Positions 1 to 14,000 are shown, counted from the stretch's first letter. The stretch is 64,000 nucleotides of DNA from Ochotona curzoniae (GCF_017591425.1 NW_024466512.1:22745501-22809500), one strand, 5' to 3'. Notes: generated from the letters alone by a model not told the origin. A program made the numbers and translations.

Positions 1-452
1 GGCCTTTTTGAGTCACTAGAATGACAGTACTTCTCTGCTTATGCATCTTAAGAATCAGAACGCCTGCAGGGCCACTCAGAGGCGGCTGGTACAGGGAGAG
101 TCCAAGGGACTCATGCACAGCACTTGAGATTGCATGCAGTAGAAACTGAGTCAAAGGCGGTGCAACTTTACCCACTCCTTTCTGCATGAGACTTACTTCG
201 TGTCATAAAGAGTTTCTAATATGTTTCCCACAATTTTTATACTAGAAAAACTGAAATACAAAGTGTTCATAAAAACAGGGTACTGATATGAGGGGCTTCA
301 AAAGTTGGCAGAAAAAAAAAGAAGTTATTTATTTTGGTGCAAAATGAAATAATATATGAGGGATCTTTAAAAAGTTTACAAAAATATGTGTTATAAAAAT
401 ATACATGAATTTCAAAAATTTTTGTACTACCATGAACTTCATTATTATTATT
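1..452. other. SCD intron 5, left edge, with mariner-like remnants
   Basis: No coding sequence is seen. At 288-340 and 356-440 two A/T-rich segments (GAGGGGCTTCAAAAGTT and GAGGGATCTTTAAAAAGTTT starts, CATGAACTT end) resemble degraded ends of a mammalian mariner of the Hsmar2 type. The family call is from memory and tentative. Confidence 0.35.
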
Positions 453-700
453 ATTTTTTAAAGATTTATTTTTTATTTGAAAGGTAGAGTTTCAGAAAAG
501 AGGTTCTCCATCTGCTAGTTCACTCCCCAAATGGCCACAATGACTGGAAGTGGCTCTGAAACACTGGCTTTGGCTTGGCCCAGTCTTGGCCACTGCCATC
601 ATTTGGGGAGTATAGTTAACAAGTGGAGGAAAGATCTCTCTATATGTGTCTCCCTCTCTCTCTGTAATTCTATCTTCTAAATAAATAAATAAATCTAAAA
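453..700. mobile_element. Two opposed CSINE 3'-half fragments (fold-back)
   Basis: 453-555 reads as a SINE tail in minus orientation (AAAGATTTATTTTT then TCACTCCCCAAATGGCCACAA). 560-695 reads as the same half in plus orientation (TTGGCTTGGCCCAGTC to AAATAAATAAATAAATC). Both lack the tRNA-like head. Confidence 0.6.
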
Positions 701-716
701 TAATTAATAAGTAGTA

Positions 717-1006
717 TTATTTATTTGAAAAAAAAAAGCATGCATTCAGAAAGACAGAGTGACAAACAGAAGTAGAGAATTCCCACTATTGATTCACTCC
801 TCAAAAACCTACAGTAGTGGAGACTGGGCCAAGGTTAAAGTCTATCACCAGGAACTCAATCCAGATCTCCCAAAACCCAAGCAACAGAACCATCACTGCT
901 ATTTCCCAGGATCTGCATTAATAGCAGAGGAAATGAAGAGCCAGAACTCACAACTTAGTACTCCAGTGTGGGGCATACATATCTTAACCAAAGGCTAAAC
1001 AGGCAT
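717..1006 (-). mobile_element. Old CSINE, minus orientation
   Basis: It starts with a TTTATTTG-type tail and ends near GGCTAAACAGGCATCCCC, the complement of a SINE head. It is diverged and lies in SCD intron 5, just downstream of exon 5. Confidence 0.6.
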
Positions 1007-1107
1007 CCCCATGAACTTTCTTGGTGCATTTTTGTGTTATTGCTTCCTCACCTAATACCTTAAACAGAAGACTACTAGATGTGGCCTGTTATGGACAGAT
1101 GACTTAC

Positions 1108-1340
1108 CCACAGTTCCCAGAGAAATCAGCGTATTCTCTCGGGGTTCAATGTTCTTGTCATACGGGCGATATCCATACATGTGAGCAGCACTGTTCACCA
1201 GCCAGGTGATATTGAGCACTATTGCATAACGCAGGAAAGTGGCCACATACAAGCTGTGTCGAAAAGTTTCACCCCAGAAGTACCAGGGCACAAACGTGGG
1301 CAGGATGAAGCACATCAGCAGGACAGCAGGTTTGTAGTAC
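1108..1340 (-). CDS. SCD: SCD coding exon 5 (codons 217-295)
   Basis: The acceptor is CTACCCAG|GTACTAC and the donor is GTGG|GTAAGT. Length 233 bp. It encodes YYKPAVLLMCFILPTFVPWY, the third and fourth membrane segments, and WLVNSAAHMYGYRPYDKN, which includes the conserved Asn and His that complete the metal site. It ends at GTVG with one base of the next codon (expected Glu). The following exon, holding HNYHH and the C-terminus, is off the left edge. Confidence 0.96.
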
Positions 1341-4300
1341 CTGGGTAGAGAGATCGCAGGCTGAGCTGGGCCTTACCGTCCCTCTCACAGGGCTGGACTG
1401 TCTCTTTCCTCCTGTCTGTGAGGACACAAGTGGGATCAGTTGAGCATGCCAAGACTGGCCCTCTCTGTGCAGATGGGGTGAAGAGGAGGGTGACGGACTT
1501 CTCTAGTCTCCCAGTATGGGAACCAGCCCATCATGACTAGGATGCTGGGCCCCTAGCTCTTTCCATTATGCACGAGGCCCTGGTGGTGAAGTGATAGGTG
1601 AGGTCTCCACCCTGGCTCCTCAGCAGAATCCTGGTGCCTGGGCCCATGTCTCTCTGCCTTTGGGCTCCCTCCTCTTCCCCATCGCATTTTGGGCACAAAG
1701 TCCACTGGTGTCCTGCCTCCATTTCCTGTGTTCTTTTCCTTTGTAGGTGCCCTGGGTGCATATTTTATGTTCTAGCATTGTCCCAGGTCAGTCATCACAT
1801 GCTGCACTTTGTTGATTTAACTAAGGTAACTCAGAGAAGGAGGACCAAAGCCTTGGTGCAGACTGTGGGCCTGTGGGATGGTAATGTATGGGGTTTGCAA
1901 CGATGGTTTTGTATCTGCAAACAATCAGTTACTCAACATGAACTTGGCTGGATAAGGCAATGGAGGAAAAGTGGGGTCCCTCTGCCACAGGTGCAGGAGC
2001 ACTCCTGGCTGCATGGTTCCTCACTCACCTTCTCTGGAACATCACCAGTTTCTCAGCTTTGAGGTCAGACAGGTCCAGCAGCCCACCCTTCTCCTTGACG
2101 GCCGGGTGTTTGCGCACCAGCAGCCAGCCCACGTGAGAGAAGAAGAAGCCGCGTTTGGAGTTATGGGGATCGGCGTTGGTTTCTGAGAACTTGTGGTGGA
2201 CGCGGTGGTCTCGGGCCCATTCAAACACATCGTTCTGTAGGGACAGAGAAAGTCATGGGGGGCCTGAGGAGAGGCTGCAAGCCTCAGTGTTGATCTGTCT
2301 GGCCCCTCTACTGACTTTGTGACTTCAGTTTGTAAAGCAGTGCAATAGTTATATCCATCTCCAGTTACTGTGATAAATTAATGAGTTGATCTGTCAACTA
2401 CTCAGCATACAGTCTGGCATATAGTCAGTGTCAAAAAACTGTTAACTCTTTTTAATAGAAAAATAGAGGTTTCACAAGTATGTGAAATACCAGCCATGGT
2501 GTTGAGGTTCCAAGATATTCACCTTTATGTATGGATGTTTATTGTCCACCATTTGTCTAGGAACCAGAATCAGTCACTGACTGATGCCCCTTGGCCCTTC
2601 ATAATAAAGGACCAAGGCATATGGACTATGATAACATGGGACCTCAGGATCAAAACCATTCCTATACATGGAGTATTCCTGCTAATCACTTATTTCCTTG
2701 TCCAGTAACTCAGAGGACTCTATATGCTTTTAGAACTTTGGGTTCCAGGCTGCACTTGTGTGACTCAGGAGAGAGAGTGCTATGGGTGTCAGAGTGGCTC
2801 CTCTGCAGGTGCCAGGCCCCTCCATTCTGCTAGGGTGGATGGAGAAGCAAGAGCTGAGCCCTGCCAGCCCCTTACCTGGAAGGCCATGGTGTCAGCAATG
2901 ATCAAGAAGAGCCGCAGGGGCAGCCGGGCTTTGTAAGTCCTGTGGCTCCACAGGCGATGCGCTCCTGCTGTGACGCCCACAACACTAACCAGATAGTAGC
3001 CAAATGCTGCCAGAAGAAGGCAATGGAGGGTCATCATCAACTGGTGCAAGTCCCATGCCCAAGACACTGCACTGATACTGGACTCTCTTTCTTAATTTTT
3101 CCCTTGAGGATCTACTTAACCCTGAGTTCAAGGGACACCTTTTCTCTTGAGGTCTTTTAGTTTTTACCATTTGGAAAGAGCCATTATCCTCCAGTCTCTC
3201 TTCCTAAATTGGAGACAAGGTTGAGGAGTCAGAAAGGCAGAAGAGCAAAGAGAGCTCCCTACACAGCCACCTGTCATGGTCTGTGTCTGCACGTAGACAT
3301 AACTGACTTTGACCTTCATCTAACATATATGGCATTAAGGTCACAAATAGTGACAGTTAATGTAATAGCCAGAATGAAGCAGACTCCAGAAAATTGGAGA
3401 ATCCTGCATCTTAGGGGACTAGACAGAACCATGCCTGTTTGCCAAGTGGTATGAAAGCATTTCAGTGCTTTAGCAGGTAGTATGATCATATTAGGAAAAA
3501 AATCAGTCCTTCATAGAAGTGATATATGCACAATCTCAAGATTCAGCAAGTTGCTAATATTCCTTAATTCACTGTATGTCTTGAGTGGAGTAGCTAGCAT
3601 TAATATCCCCACTGGGCAGTGGAAAAAGTAGATGGTCAGAAAGGTTAAGTTTGTGTGGTCACATGGCTAGTAAGAAACAGAAACCACAGTATGAAGATAG
3701 GTTTTCTGTCCACAAGCAGTTGATGTCTCGGTATGTCATCCACCACTCCAAGACTCGTGTACATTTCTTGGGTCTGTTTCTTGCCAAGTTCTGCTGTTAG
3801 CACACACTCTCACCGAGCAATGCTTATCTAGATGGTCTGGAAAATACTCCAAACTGTTAGGGGAGCTTCCAGCATTGTCTGCCTGCCTTGCCCTTTACCA
3901 GACCTGCAATCTCAGGAGGTGCCAGACAAAGGCGCCAAGTGGGAAGTCAGTAGCTGGGTGTACCCATCACCTTCAGTGTTCAGCAGCCGAGGAGGCAAGG
4001 GCTGAGCCTTGGTGGAAACTGTGAACCATTTCCCCCCCAAAGGGACAGCTATGACTAGTGATGCTCAGTGGCTAGGGAACTGGTTAGTCAGAGACACCAC
4101 ACAAGCAGCACATGGTAACTGATTGTCCTGTGTGCCCGCTGGGGTCATAGACAGGAGTTTCCTAAACAGCCTCCTCCTCTCTCACCCTATTTCCTCCACC
4201 CCATCCTTCCCCCCACCCCCACAGGACCTCTCTGAAGAGCCATAGAGCACCCAGTGACAGCTCTTGCTGGTATCAAGTGATATGGTGATTGCTATCTTCT

Positions 4301-7300
4301 TGCTAGATACAGAATCTGCCTGTACCTGTTCATGGTAAAGCCACAGTGGAACCATAGCCACCTAATCACCAAAGAAGAAACTGACTTGGGATGTGAAAGC
4401 AGAAGTGCTCTCTACTGGGAACTAAGGAGCCTTCCAGGGTTATTTTCGGCTATAGATAACCTGGCAAGCTGACCAGTAATGTGTGTGAAGTCCTGCATAA
4501 ACAGGGAGTGGAGAAAAGAACCAGAGCACTCTTCTAAAACTTGCAAGTACAAGGGCTTATGTCAGATTGAGGTTAATTCTCTCTTCCTAAAGGAGTGTAA
4601 ATGTTCATAATGATGGTTGTACCACCTCACATGACTTCACTGTGATGAAGGGGTTTAAAGGCTTGCCCCTCTCTGGCCTTTGTTGCCAGGGATCTCTCTT
4701 TAACCATGACTTCGGGCTCTTCACAGAGGCTCCAGAATGGAAACAAAGGATCTCAAAATAGCTTTGAGTCATGAGAAATGCTTAGAACCAGTACAAAACT
4801 TAGCATTTTCTTTGGATTGAATTCCTTGGAATTTCTTGGGAATGGAACAGCAACAACAACAACAAAAACGAAACAAAACAAAAAAAAAACCGGAGGGCTG
4901 AGCTCCTAAACCCTAAAGGTGGGAAGAGAAGCTGCTAAAGCTAAAACGTCAGGTCTTCCTCTTCTACTTTCCTTGCTCCCCAAAGCAGAGAAATTTTGGC
5001 AATTTGCATACCAGGATAACAACTCCCCGAGTCACCATCCAGGCTAGCCTGGTCAGACTCTGACTAAGCAACATGAATGGGGGTGCTGAGGCTAGAATGG
5101 GATGTGCGGGTGACAAAGCTCCTTGCTGGAGGGGGTTGAGAGGGGCGTCCACAGGCTTCTGAAAGGCCTTTCTTCCTGCCCTGGATTCCTCCTGACACAC
5201 CTGCCATTCTGCTTGGTTATAGGAGAAGCGAGAAAACAGATGCGCAAATCCCACCCCATCCCACCCCAACCCCCAAAGAAGAGCTCTTTCTGGTTTGCAG
5301 ATGAGCCATCCTCCCAGGCCTGACTTGCTCCCACTGGCTGCCTCTGATGGAAATGACACCATGTAACCTAAGGAATCTGGTCTCATCGTCCTAAAAAGCA
5401 CTGCTGTTCAGAATTGGTCCTTTTTGCTAAAAGTGCTGCATAAGAACAGATGGGTGTGGGGAGATCTCAGTTAGATTTCACTGTGGCACCTGGAGGGACA
5501 AAGCTGAAGGGACCAGAACTCCACATCTAAGGAAAGTAGGTAAAACCTGGCCTACCTGTCTTTCCACAGATCTTTCTTTTAAGATACACTGTCACAAAGT
5601 GCCGCAGGGCTGGTGCCATGGCTCAATTGGCTAATCCTTTACCTCTAAGTGCTAACATTCCACATGGCACCAGTTCACATCTCAGCTGCTCCACTTCCGA
5701 TCCAGATCCCTGCTTATGCTTTGGAAAAGCAATGGAGGATGGCCCAAAGCCTTGAGATCTTGCAACGATGTGGGAGAACCAAAAGGAAACTCTGGCTTCT
5801 GGTTTCCAATTGGCTCAGCTCTGGCCGTTGTGGCCATTTGGGGAGTGAACCAGTAGATGGAAGATCTTTCTTACTCTGTCTGTCCTCTCTGTCAATCTGC
5901 CTTTCCAATAAAAATAAGTAAATCCCAACAATAATAACAAAGTGTCTCACCTTAGACTGCTCTGGAAAACCTCAGATTATCTCCTGGAGAGCAATTCCAG
6001 GCTGAGAACCCCTCAGAGAGAAGCAGTGGGGATGCCTGAGTCTGCAGAGGTTCCTGCTACCCCTGCCAAATGGAGGAATCTGGCACCAGCAGGGAAATCT
6101 CATGCCAAATACATGTGTGGCTGACTCCAGGATACAAGGCCAGAGTCCCATGTGCAAACAGCAAAAGAGCTGAGCAGAGGGCAAGGCAAAGGCAGATTGG
6201 TATCCATTTCCCTCACTGTGGCAGCCTCAAGACTGAAGATACTCAGGACTGATGGTCTGAACTGGTGTCTGTCTTTGGCAAGAAGGGGTGGGGAGGATTA
6301 GGGAGGACTGGCAGAAGAAGATACTGTGTCTTATATCAAGAGAGGGAAGCTGGAGCAGGCAGCATGGGGAATGGAATGGGCATCATGTGTGCTTACATCA
6401 GTCTCAGAACATTTTGTAGACTGCACATGCAATGCCATGGTGTCTTGCATGAGGCAGTGGAACAAGATGTCTGTGTACCTTGCCTTGTGTAGGAGCCTTC
6501 TCTATGCTTCTCTATACCAAAGGATTCTGATCTGGCCAAGGAAGAGGACTCAAAAAATTCCCTGGATAGCCACCTTTCCCTTACTCCTTCCAGCAAGCTC
6601 TCTCCCTCAACAGAGGCCCCCTGCTCAATCCCATGAGGGGGCCCATCATACACCATAAAGCTGTGGGTGTGTTTCAGGCTCCCCTGCCTCTCAGCTCAGG
6701 GGCTGGTCTTGTTTCTGGCAGGGCTGAGACAGGAGCCAAGCAAATGACTCAAACATCAAAGTTCTCAGGGACGGCCGACTCTGGCACAGGTCACTTCAGT
6801 CACATGGCACGTGGCCTCAGAGCTCCCTCCTGAAGACCCTTGCTAAAGGGCCCCCAGGATTCACTTTCCAGCAGTATCCAAGCCCCGTAGACCACGTTCC
6901 CAATCCAATGGAGAAATGCCTGGCAAAGCCAGGGTTGGGAGGACCCGGGGCTCTGTGAGAGATCCTGCCTCCCTCCAGAGCAGGGAGAAGCCCTGGGCTT
7001 GCTCAGCAGGGTGGGAAGCCACTTACCCCAGAGCCAGGTGTGGAACTTGCAACTGGGCACCAAGGTGATCCCATACAGGGCTCCGATGTGTAGCAGAGCC
7101 ATGAGGATGATGTTTCTCCAGACATACTGGAGCTTGGGCCTGGGGCCCTCCTCGTCCTGGTAGCTGGGGTCATAGATGTCATCTTTGAACTCAGGACGAA
7201 TGTCTTCCTCAGCGGGCAGGGGGTTCTTCCCCAGCTTGTCTTCGCCACCCTGTGGGAGCCTGGAGTGTGGTGTGGTGACAGTAGCAGTTGTGGTTGTGTA

Positions 7301-7970
7301 GAAGCTGGAGACCTGTATGAGAGGGAAGAGGAGGTCAGGAAAGAGGAGGCAGAGGAGAAAGTGGCAGCCACTTGACTTTCTGATCCTGCAAGGGTGAAGG
7401 GAGCGGGGCAGGCTCAGACCCTGGGCCATCACCAGGGGGAAAGCAAGTTCAGTCTGTGGCTCAGCATCAGGTGTGGGGATGGTGATCAGTGCAGTGTGTA
7501 AGAGTCTGAGGTTCCCATTGACTGTGCAGAGGGGTTGGGGAAAACCTGGAGGTAAAGGAAAGGTGAAGCACTTACATCTCTATGAACTCACACAGACCAA
7601 GTTGTTCTTTAAGATTAAAAAAAAAGCAATGGTATAATAATTTCTGTTAGTGGAACGCAATGTAACTGCAATGACCATCAGGTTCTGTGGGGGAACTCTC
7701 AGCTCTGCTTCTGCTGCCCATCAGCTGCAGGAGCTGCACCAGGATGGCTGGGCTTTGGGGTTGCTGCTGCAGATAACTCATGGAGCTGCATTCCTGTGCC
7801 AGGTCTCCATAAAGGACAGAACACCAAAATACAGTCTTTCTTGATGACACCCACACAGCCCAACTGAAACTTCAAGGAAGCAAAAAGGGCCCCAACAGAC
7901 CTGCTTTCCTTGAAAATAGCCGATTCCAGGGTTTGTGAATTAGCATTGTAAGGAAGTCCTAACTAATTAG

Positions 7971-8054
<84 letters not shown>

Positions 8055-11000
8055 CTTTCTTTCTTTCTTTCCTTCTTTCTTTCTTTCTTTTTTTTCTTCC
8101 TTCCTTCCTTCCTTTCTTTCTTCCTTTTGTTTCCTTCTTTCTTTCTCTTTCCTTTTTCTTTTTCTTTCCTTCTTTCTTTCTTTTTTCTTTCCTTCCTTCT
8201 TTCTTTCTCTTTTTCTTTCTTTCTTTTTTTTCTTTTCTTTCTATTGTTTCCTCTTCCTGATTTGTAAGACCCACAGTTCTCCCAGTGGGTCTTACTTTGA
8301 TTTGCTTTGATTCTGCTTGGTAGGAAAGAGGCCTCCCCATGTTGTAGAATCTCAAATAAAAGCTAGCTAGATCTCTAACTAAATGGGCATTGGTTTTCCA
8401 TCTGATCAGTCCTGGCAGGCAGCAGAGCAACCTGAGGGACACTGCACTTAGGAATGGGAAGAGGCGTTCCATCTCTTCAGGGAGGCCTCCTTGCTTGTCC
8501 CAGGAAGCTTCCAGGACTGCAAGTTCCTGCAAGAAGGACTGCAAGAAGCTGCTATCTATGCCATTCATACATACAGCTCCCTGTTGTTGTTATTACTATT
8601 ATTACTGCTTTTGAGACCAGAGTTAGTGTGTGCTGTGAGAAAGCCCCTGCGTTTGGGGTGGATGCCAAGGGGTTGGTGGGTATAGTGAGAGTACACCTGG
8701 CTTATGGGGGCTTTGCAGAGCTAAGGTTGCTCTGGCAAAGGCAGGTGGTGACAGACAGATGAGGCCCTCTAGAGAAGCTTCAGGCAAAAGGGCCAGGACA
8801 TAGCCCAGGGAGTGCAGTCTAAGATCCAATAGATGCCTGCAACCCAGACTGTGCCAAACCTGGGCACAGCAACTGCAACGTCATGACATCCTCTGTGATA
8901 AGCAAGGCAGCTGCTGTGTGACTCATAGGTAGGCTGCAAATATGAGGTGAATATTATGGGCAAAGGGGTGACTCCCATCCTGTGTGGTGGAACAGCACAG
9001 TGAGGTCTTTCCCTATTACTCAGAGTGGTAGGTAATGTAAAACATACGACTTGTTATTTCTGGGATTTTCCATGCAATTTTTTTGGACTGTGGTTGATCA
9101 CAGATAACTGAATCTGTGAAAAACAGCACTTTGTGTGGGTGGGTGGGTGGGGCAGGGAAGCGGAGAGCAGTAGCAGGGTCATTACTTTACTGCACAGAGT
9201 ATAAGCTCAGGCTTTCAGAAATCCCCAGAGCTTTGTTTTGTGTTCTAGCCTATTGCTTTTTCTTGGGTGTTTGAATAGGGGGAAGTCATTGGCAAGTTTG
9301 TTACAGAGCTCTCAGAGCCGCTACCTGGGTGGGCATGGTCAACATTGAAGAGCTAATGAAGGACAGGCCACCAAAATGGAAGATTGTTGGGCTGGTGAGG
9401 AGTTGGCCTAGCAGTTAAAATCCTCAGTTCCTGAATAGACTTCATGGCTCCCAATTCCTACCAATGCAAATGTGGGGGACCATTCTCTGCTCTTTGGCTG
9501 TGGCCCTTGCCTAGCTCTACCTATTGCCAGCATGTGGGGAGAGAACCACGAAATGGGAGCCCCCTATTTCTATCTGTCATTATCATTTTTCAGTCTTTGC
9601 CTCTTAAATAGACAAAAAATAACTTAAAGATGTCCTAAGTTAAGAACAAATGAATTGAAAGATAGGTGTGCTGAAATATTGCTCTGTGTTCTGAGAAGCT
9701 GAACACAGGGCATGAAAGACCTGCTGGCCTCAAAACAGTGTGAGTACAGTGGGAGCACAGCCTGACGCCACTCCGAGCCCTTTCCTCTCAGGCTTTTTTT
9801 TTTTTTAAGGTATATTTATTTTTATTGGAAAGTCAGATATGTGGAGAGGAGGAGAGACAAAGATCCTCCATCCAGTGATTCACCAGAACTGAGCCAATCC
9901 AAAGGGGTACAGGGTCCCAAGGCCCTGGGTCATCCTCCACTGCTTTCCCAGGCTACAAGCAGGGAGCTGGATGGGAAGTGGAGCTGCCGGGATTAGAACT
10001 GGCACCCATATGGGATCCTGGTGCATCCTAGCCGAGGACTTTAGCCATTAGACCACCATGCCGTACCCTACCCTCAGGCTTTTACCTCAGCTCCAAGACC
10101 CAAAATGCAAGGTACAAATAGTATCCTTAAATTCTGAAGGACCAAGTTCTCCACCTTCTGGCTCAACCAAGCATTTACACATAGACATCTTAGTGCCAGA
10201 ACTGAAAAGACTTATTTTTTTTTAATGATAAAAATCTTACTAAAGACAATTTAGAATTATGATAGCCATTCTGTGGAAAGTTCCATAAGAACAATAGTGC
10301 ATCTTAAGAAGTGCATTTAAAAATGGGGGAATCCAGATTCAGTGCAATGACTCACTAGCTAAATACTCATTTTGCAATGGTGCCAGGATCACATGTGGGT
10401 GCTGGTTCATGTCCCAAATGGTTCACCTCCCACCCAGCTCCCTGCTTGTGGCCTGAGAAAGCAATAGAGGACAGCCCAAAGCTTTGGGACCCTGCACTCA
10501 AATGAGAAACCCAGAAGCTCCTGGCTTCAGATCAGCTCAGCTCCAGCCATTGCAGCCATGTGGGGAATGAACCAGCAGATGGAAGATCCTTCCATCTTTT
10601 CTCTGTAAATCTGCCTTTCGAATATATGTAAACAAACAAATAAAAATTGGAGATCATGGGGTGGACATTTGGCCTAGCAGTTAAGACATTCTTATCCCAT
10701 ATTGTAATGCCCAAGTCTGATGCCCACCTGAAGCTCCTGACTCCAGCATCCTGCTCATGTGCCCCGGAAGGCAGCAGGTGATGGCTCAAGTCACTGGGCT
10801 CCTAACACCCATGTGGGAGACTTGGATTATGTTTTAGCTCTTAACTTTGGTTCCTCAGCTGTTGAAGGCATGGGGAATGAACTAGCAGGTGGGAGCTCTC
10901 TCTTGCTGCCTCTCAAATAAATTAATACATAATTTTTCTTAAGAAAATGTGAAACACGGGGCCTGGTGTGGTGGCCTAGTGGCTAAAGTCCTTGCCTGCA

Positions 11001-14000
11001 TGCACTGGGATCCCACAAGGGCAGCAGTTCTAATCCCAGTGGCTCTGTTTCCTATCCAGCTCCCTCCTTGTGACCTGGGAAAGCCTTGAGACCCTACATC
11101 CACATGGGAGACCCAGAAGAAACTCCCAGCTCCTGGCTTTGGATAGGTGCAGCTCTGGCCATTGCAGCCACTGAGGAATGAGTCAGTGGATGGAAGATCT
11201 TCCTCTCTGTCTCTCCTCCTCTCTGTATATCTAATTTTTTTTTAAAAAGACTTTCTAATTTTTTTAAAAAGAAATCTTTAAAGAAAAATTGAAACATCAT
11301 GAATTACACCCAGCCAGGGATTCCTTCTGGAGTACAGGAATTTCTTAAAAAAAAAAAAAAAGTTGCCTCTTCTAAAAGACTTTACAAGAGATATATATGA
11401 AAATTTTAAGAGACTAGTTAATTCAAAAATCTCAGTTTTTATTTGTTTGTTTTGCCTACTCAGTACCTCATCTGAAGTCAAAATGAAGACTAGACAAAGT
11501 GTTCATGAGTATTAGGCTCCAGATCAACAGATATAGTTCTTTTTCAGAATTACCCATGTTAGTTTCAGACATAGGAAATGCCTGAGTGCCCTGATTGCAG
11601 TCATTGAAGAAGCAGAAGCTAGACTTGCTGGCGTTTAGCTTGCTCTCCTAGGCAAGCTCTGTGGACTTCCCTGTGAAGTTCTGTGGTTAGTGCCTATGCT
11701 TTCCTGTGTCCGTGGCATCCTTTTGGCACCCTCTCTGTTTTTCACCTATGCCTAATTCTCCTGATCTCAGCTCTCCTAGCAAAGGTTTACTTGATGAGGT
11801 GGCCACGGCAGGGCTAGAATTAAAACTTCTCTCCAGAGAACAATCTTTAGATCCAGTTAGAGGAAAATGCATCAAAGTCGGTTTTAGCAGAAATGGTTTA
11901 GTTTTGTCTACCGGTTGAGCTCTGGAAACATTCAGAGCTAAAATGTAGCCCACAGCCTCTCTAAAGCTGACCTCTGATGATAGGCAACCTGCCTTAATCT
12001 CTTTCTTGGACAAAACATGCATTCTTTTTCCATGCCTTTTAGACCCGATTTTCCACCAAGGCATCAGCACATTGAAAGTATAAATTTATTTAGAGTGGCC
12101 TACTTAATAAATGCTTAGTAAAATGAAACAGTAGATTGAAACACTGATAGGCTGAAAGGGGAAGAGAAACTATTTGGAAAGTGGCAAATGAAAACTGGTA
12201 ATAAGAACTAATTGGTTTATGTCTGTATATAAATCCATGTATATGTTGTGTATGGTGACATTTTCCTACCTTGGGTGATAATGTTAAGGATTATAAAGAG
12301 CTCTATTTAACTGCCTTAAACAAAACAAAACAAAATGCAGTCTGGCCTGGTGCAAAGCCTCAGTGGTTAAATCCTCACCTTGCAGCACCAGGATCCCATA
12401 TGAGTGCTGGTTTGTATTCTGGCTGCTCCACTTCCCATCCAGCTCCCTGCTTGTGGCCTGGGAAAATAGTAGGGGATGCCCCAAAGCCTTGGGACCTTGC
12501 ACCCATGTGGGAGACCTGGAGGAATCTCCTGGCTGTGGATTGGCTCAGCTCCGGCTGTTGTGTCCACTTCGGGAGTATACCAGCAGATGAAAGATCTTTG
12601 TTTCTCCCTCACTTCTCCATAAATCTGATCTGCCTTTCTATAATAAAAATAAATAAATCTTAAACACACACACACGGGCCTGGCATGATGGCCTCATGGC
12701 TGAATCCTCCTTGCCTTGCATCTGCTGGGATTCCATATGGGTGCTGCTTCCTGTCTCGACTGCTCCACTTCCCATCCAGCTCCCTGTTTGTGGCCTGGGA
12801 AGGAGGTGGAGAATGGCCCAAAGCCTTGGGACCCTACACCTGCATGGGAGACCTGGAGAAGGCTCTTGGCTCCTGGCTTCAAATCGGCTCAGCTCTGGCT
12901 GTTGCGGCTACTTGGGGAGTGAACCAGCAAATGGAAGATCTTTCTCTGTATCTCCTTCTCATTATAAGTCCGGCTTTCCAATTAAAAAAAATTTTTTAAA
13001 TAAATCTTTAAGAAAAAACCCATATACACAATCAAGTAGTTTGTCAGAAAAATACAAATTCACTTAAATGCTTTTTATTTCCTGTGATCTGAGATAATGT
13101 TTGGAAAATAAAGTTAATTTTAAAAGCTAGTAATAAACTAAAATAAATAAATAAAATAAAGCTAGTAATAAAATAAAATAAAGCTAGTAATAAAATAAAA
13201 ATACAAAAGTCTGTACTTGTCAGCATTAATTATAATGCCAGCATATATTTTCAACTCAGATTTACTGGTCAAACAAGTTTGTTATCTCCTAAATATTTAA
13301 ATATTCATAATGAAATCCAACCCAAGAGCAGAATACAGCATACAAATAAGTCACTCAATATATGTCAGTCATACAGGTAGAAAGAAAAAGGGAAAACCGT
13401 GTTAAGTTTTGATATTCTTGTTTCCGTGACATTTTTGTCATTTGCCTGATTTGTCAAAAAATGACTTCATGGCTAGTATTTAACACAGCAATTGAGACCT
13501 CAGTCAGCATAGCCACATTACATGTAAAAGTGCCCAAGTTTGAATTCCAGTTCCAATTCCTATTCCAACTTCCCTCTGATATGTACTCTGGGAGGCAACA
13601 GGTGACAATTTGAATACTTGGTTCCCTGCCACCCAAGTGGGAGACCTGGGTTGAGTTCTCAGCTCCTTGCTACAGCATGGCCCAGGGCTGGCTGTGGTGA
13701 GCATTTGGGAAGTGAACCAGCATTTGGCATCACTCTCTTTCTTGTTCAGATAAATAAGATAAATAACTACAAAAGTATAAGATAATTTTCTGAAAAGCTT
13801 TGTTTAAAAAAAAAATCATGTAACTTGTTTCCCATGAATAAACATTTGAAACGTAATTGTGAAGAACGAGGGGATGGGCATTTGGTGCAGTTAAGCTGCT
13901 GCTTGGGATGCCTTATTCCATATTGGAGTCCTGGTTTTGAGTCCCAGCTCTGCTTCTGATTCTAGCTTCCTGCTAATGGTAATTGTGGGAGGCAGCAGAT

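Noticed and set aside
1..1107. Search for the last SCD exon with HNYHH
   Set aside because: Not found in any minus frame; the region is intron 5 with repeats, so the exon lies outside the window.
5123..5401. Overlapping open frames on both strands in SCD intron 2
   Set aside because: Mutual shadows with no family resemblance or splice support.
7963..8568. 201-codon minus-strand open frame rich in Lys, Glu and Arg
   Set aside because: It is the translation of the TTTC microsatellite; low complexity, no gene structure.
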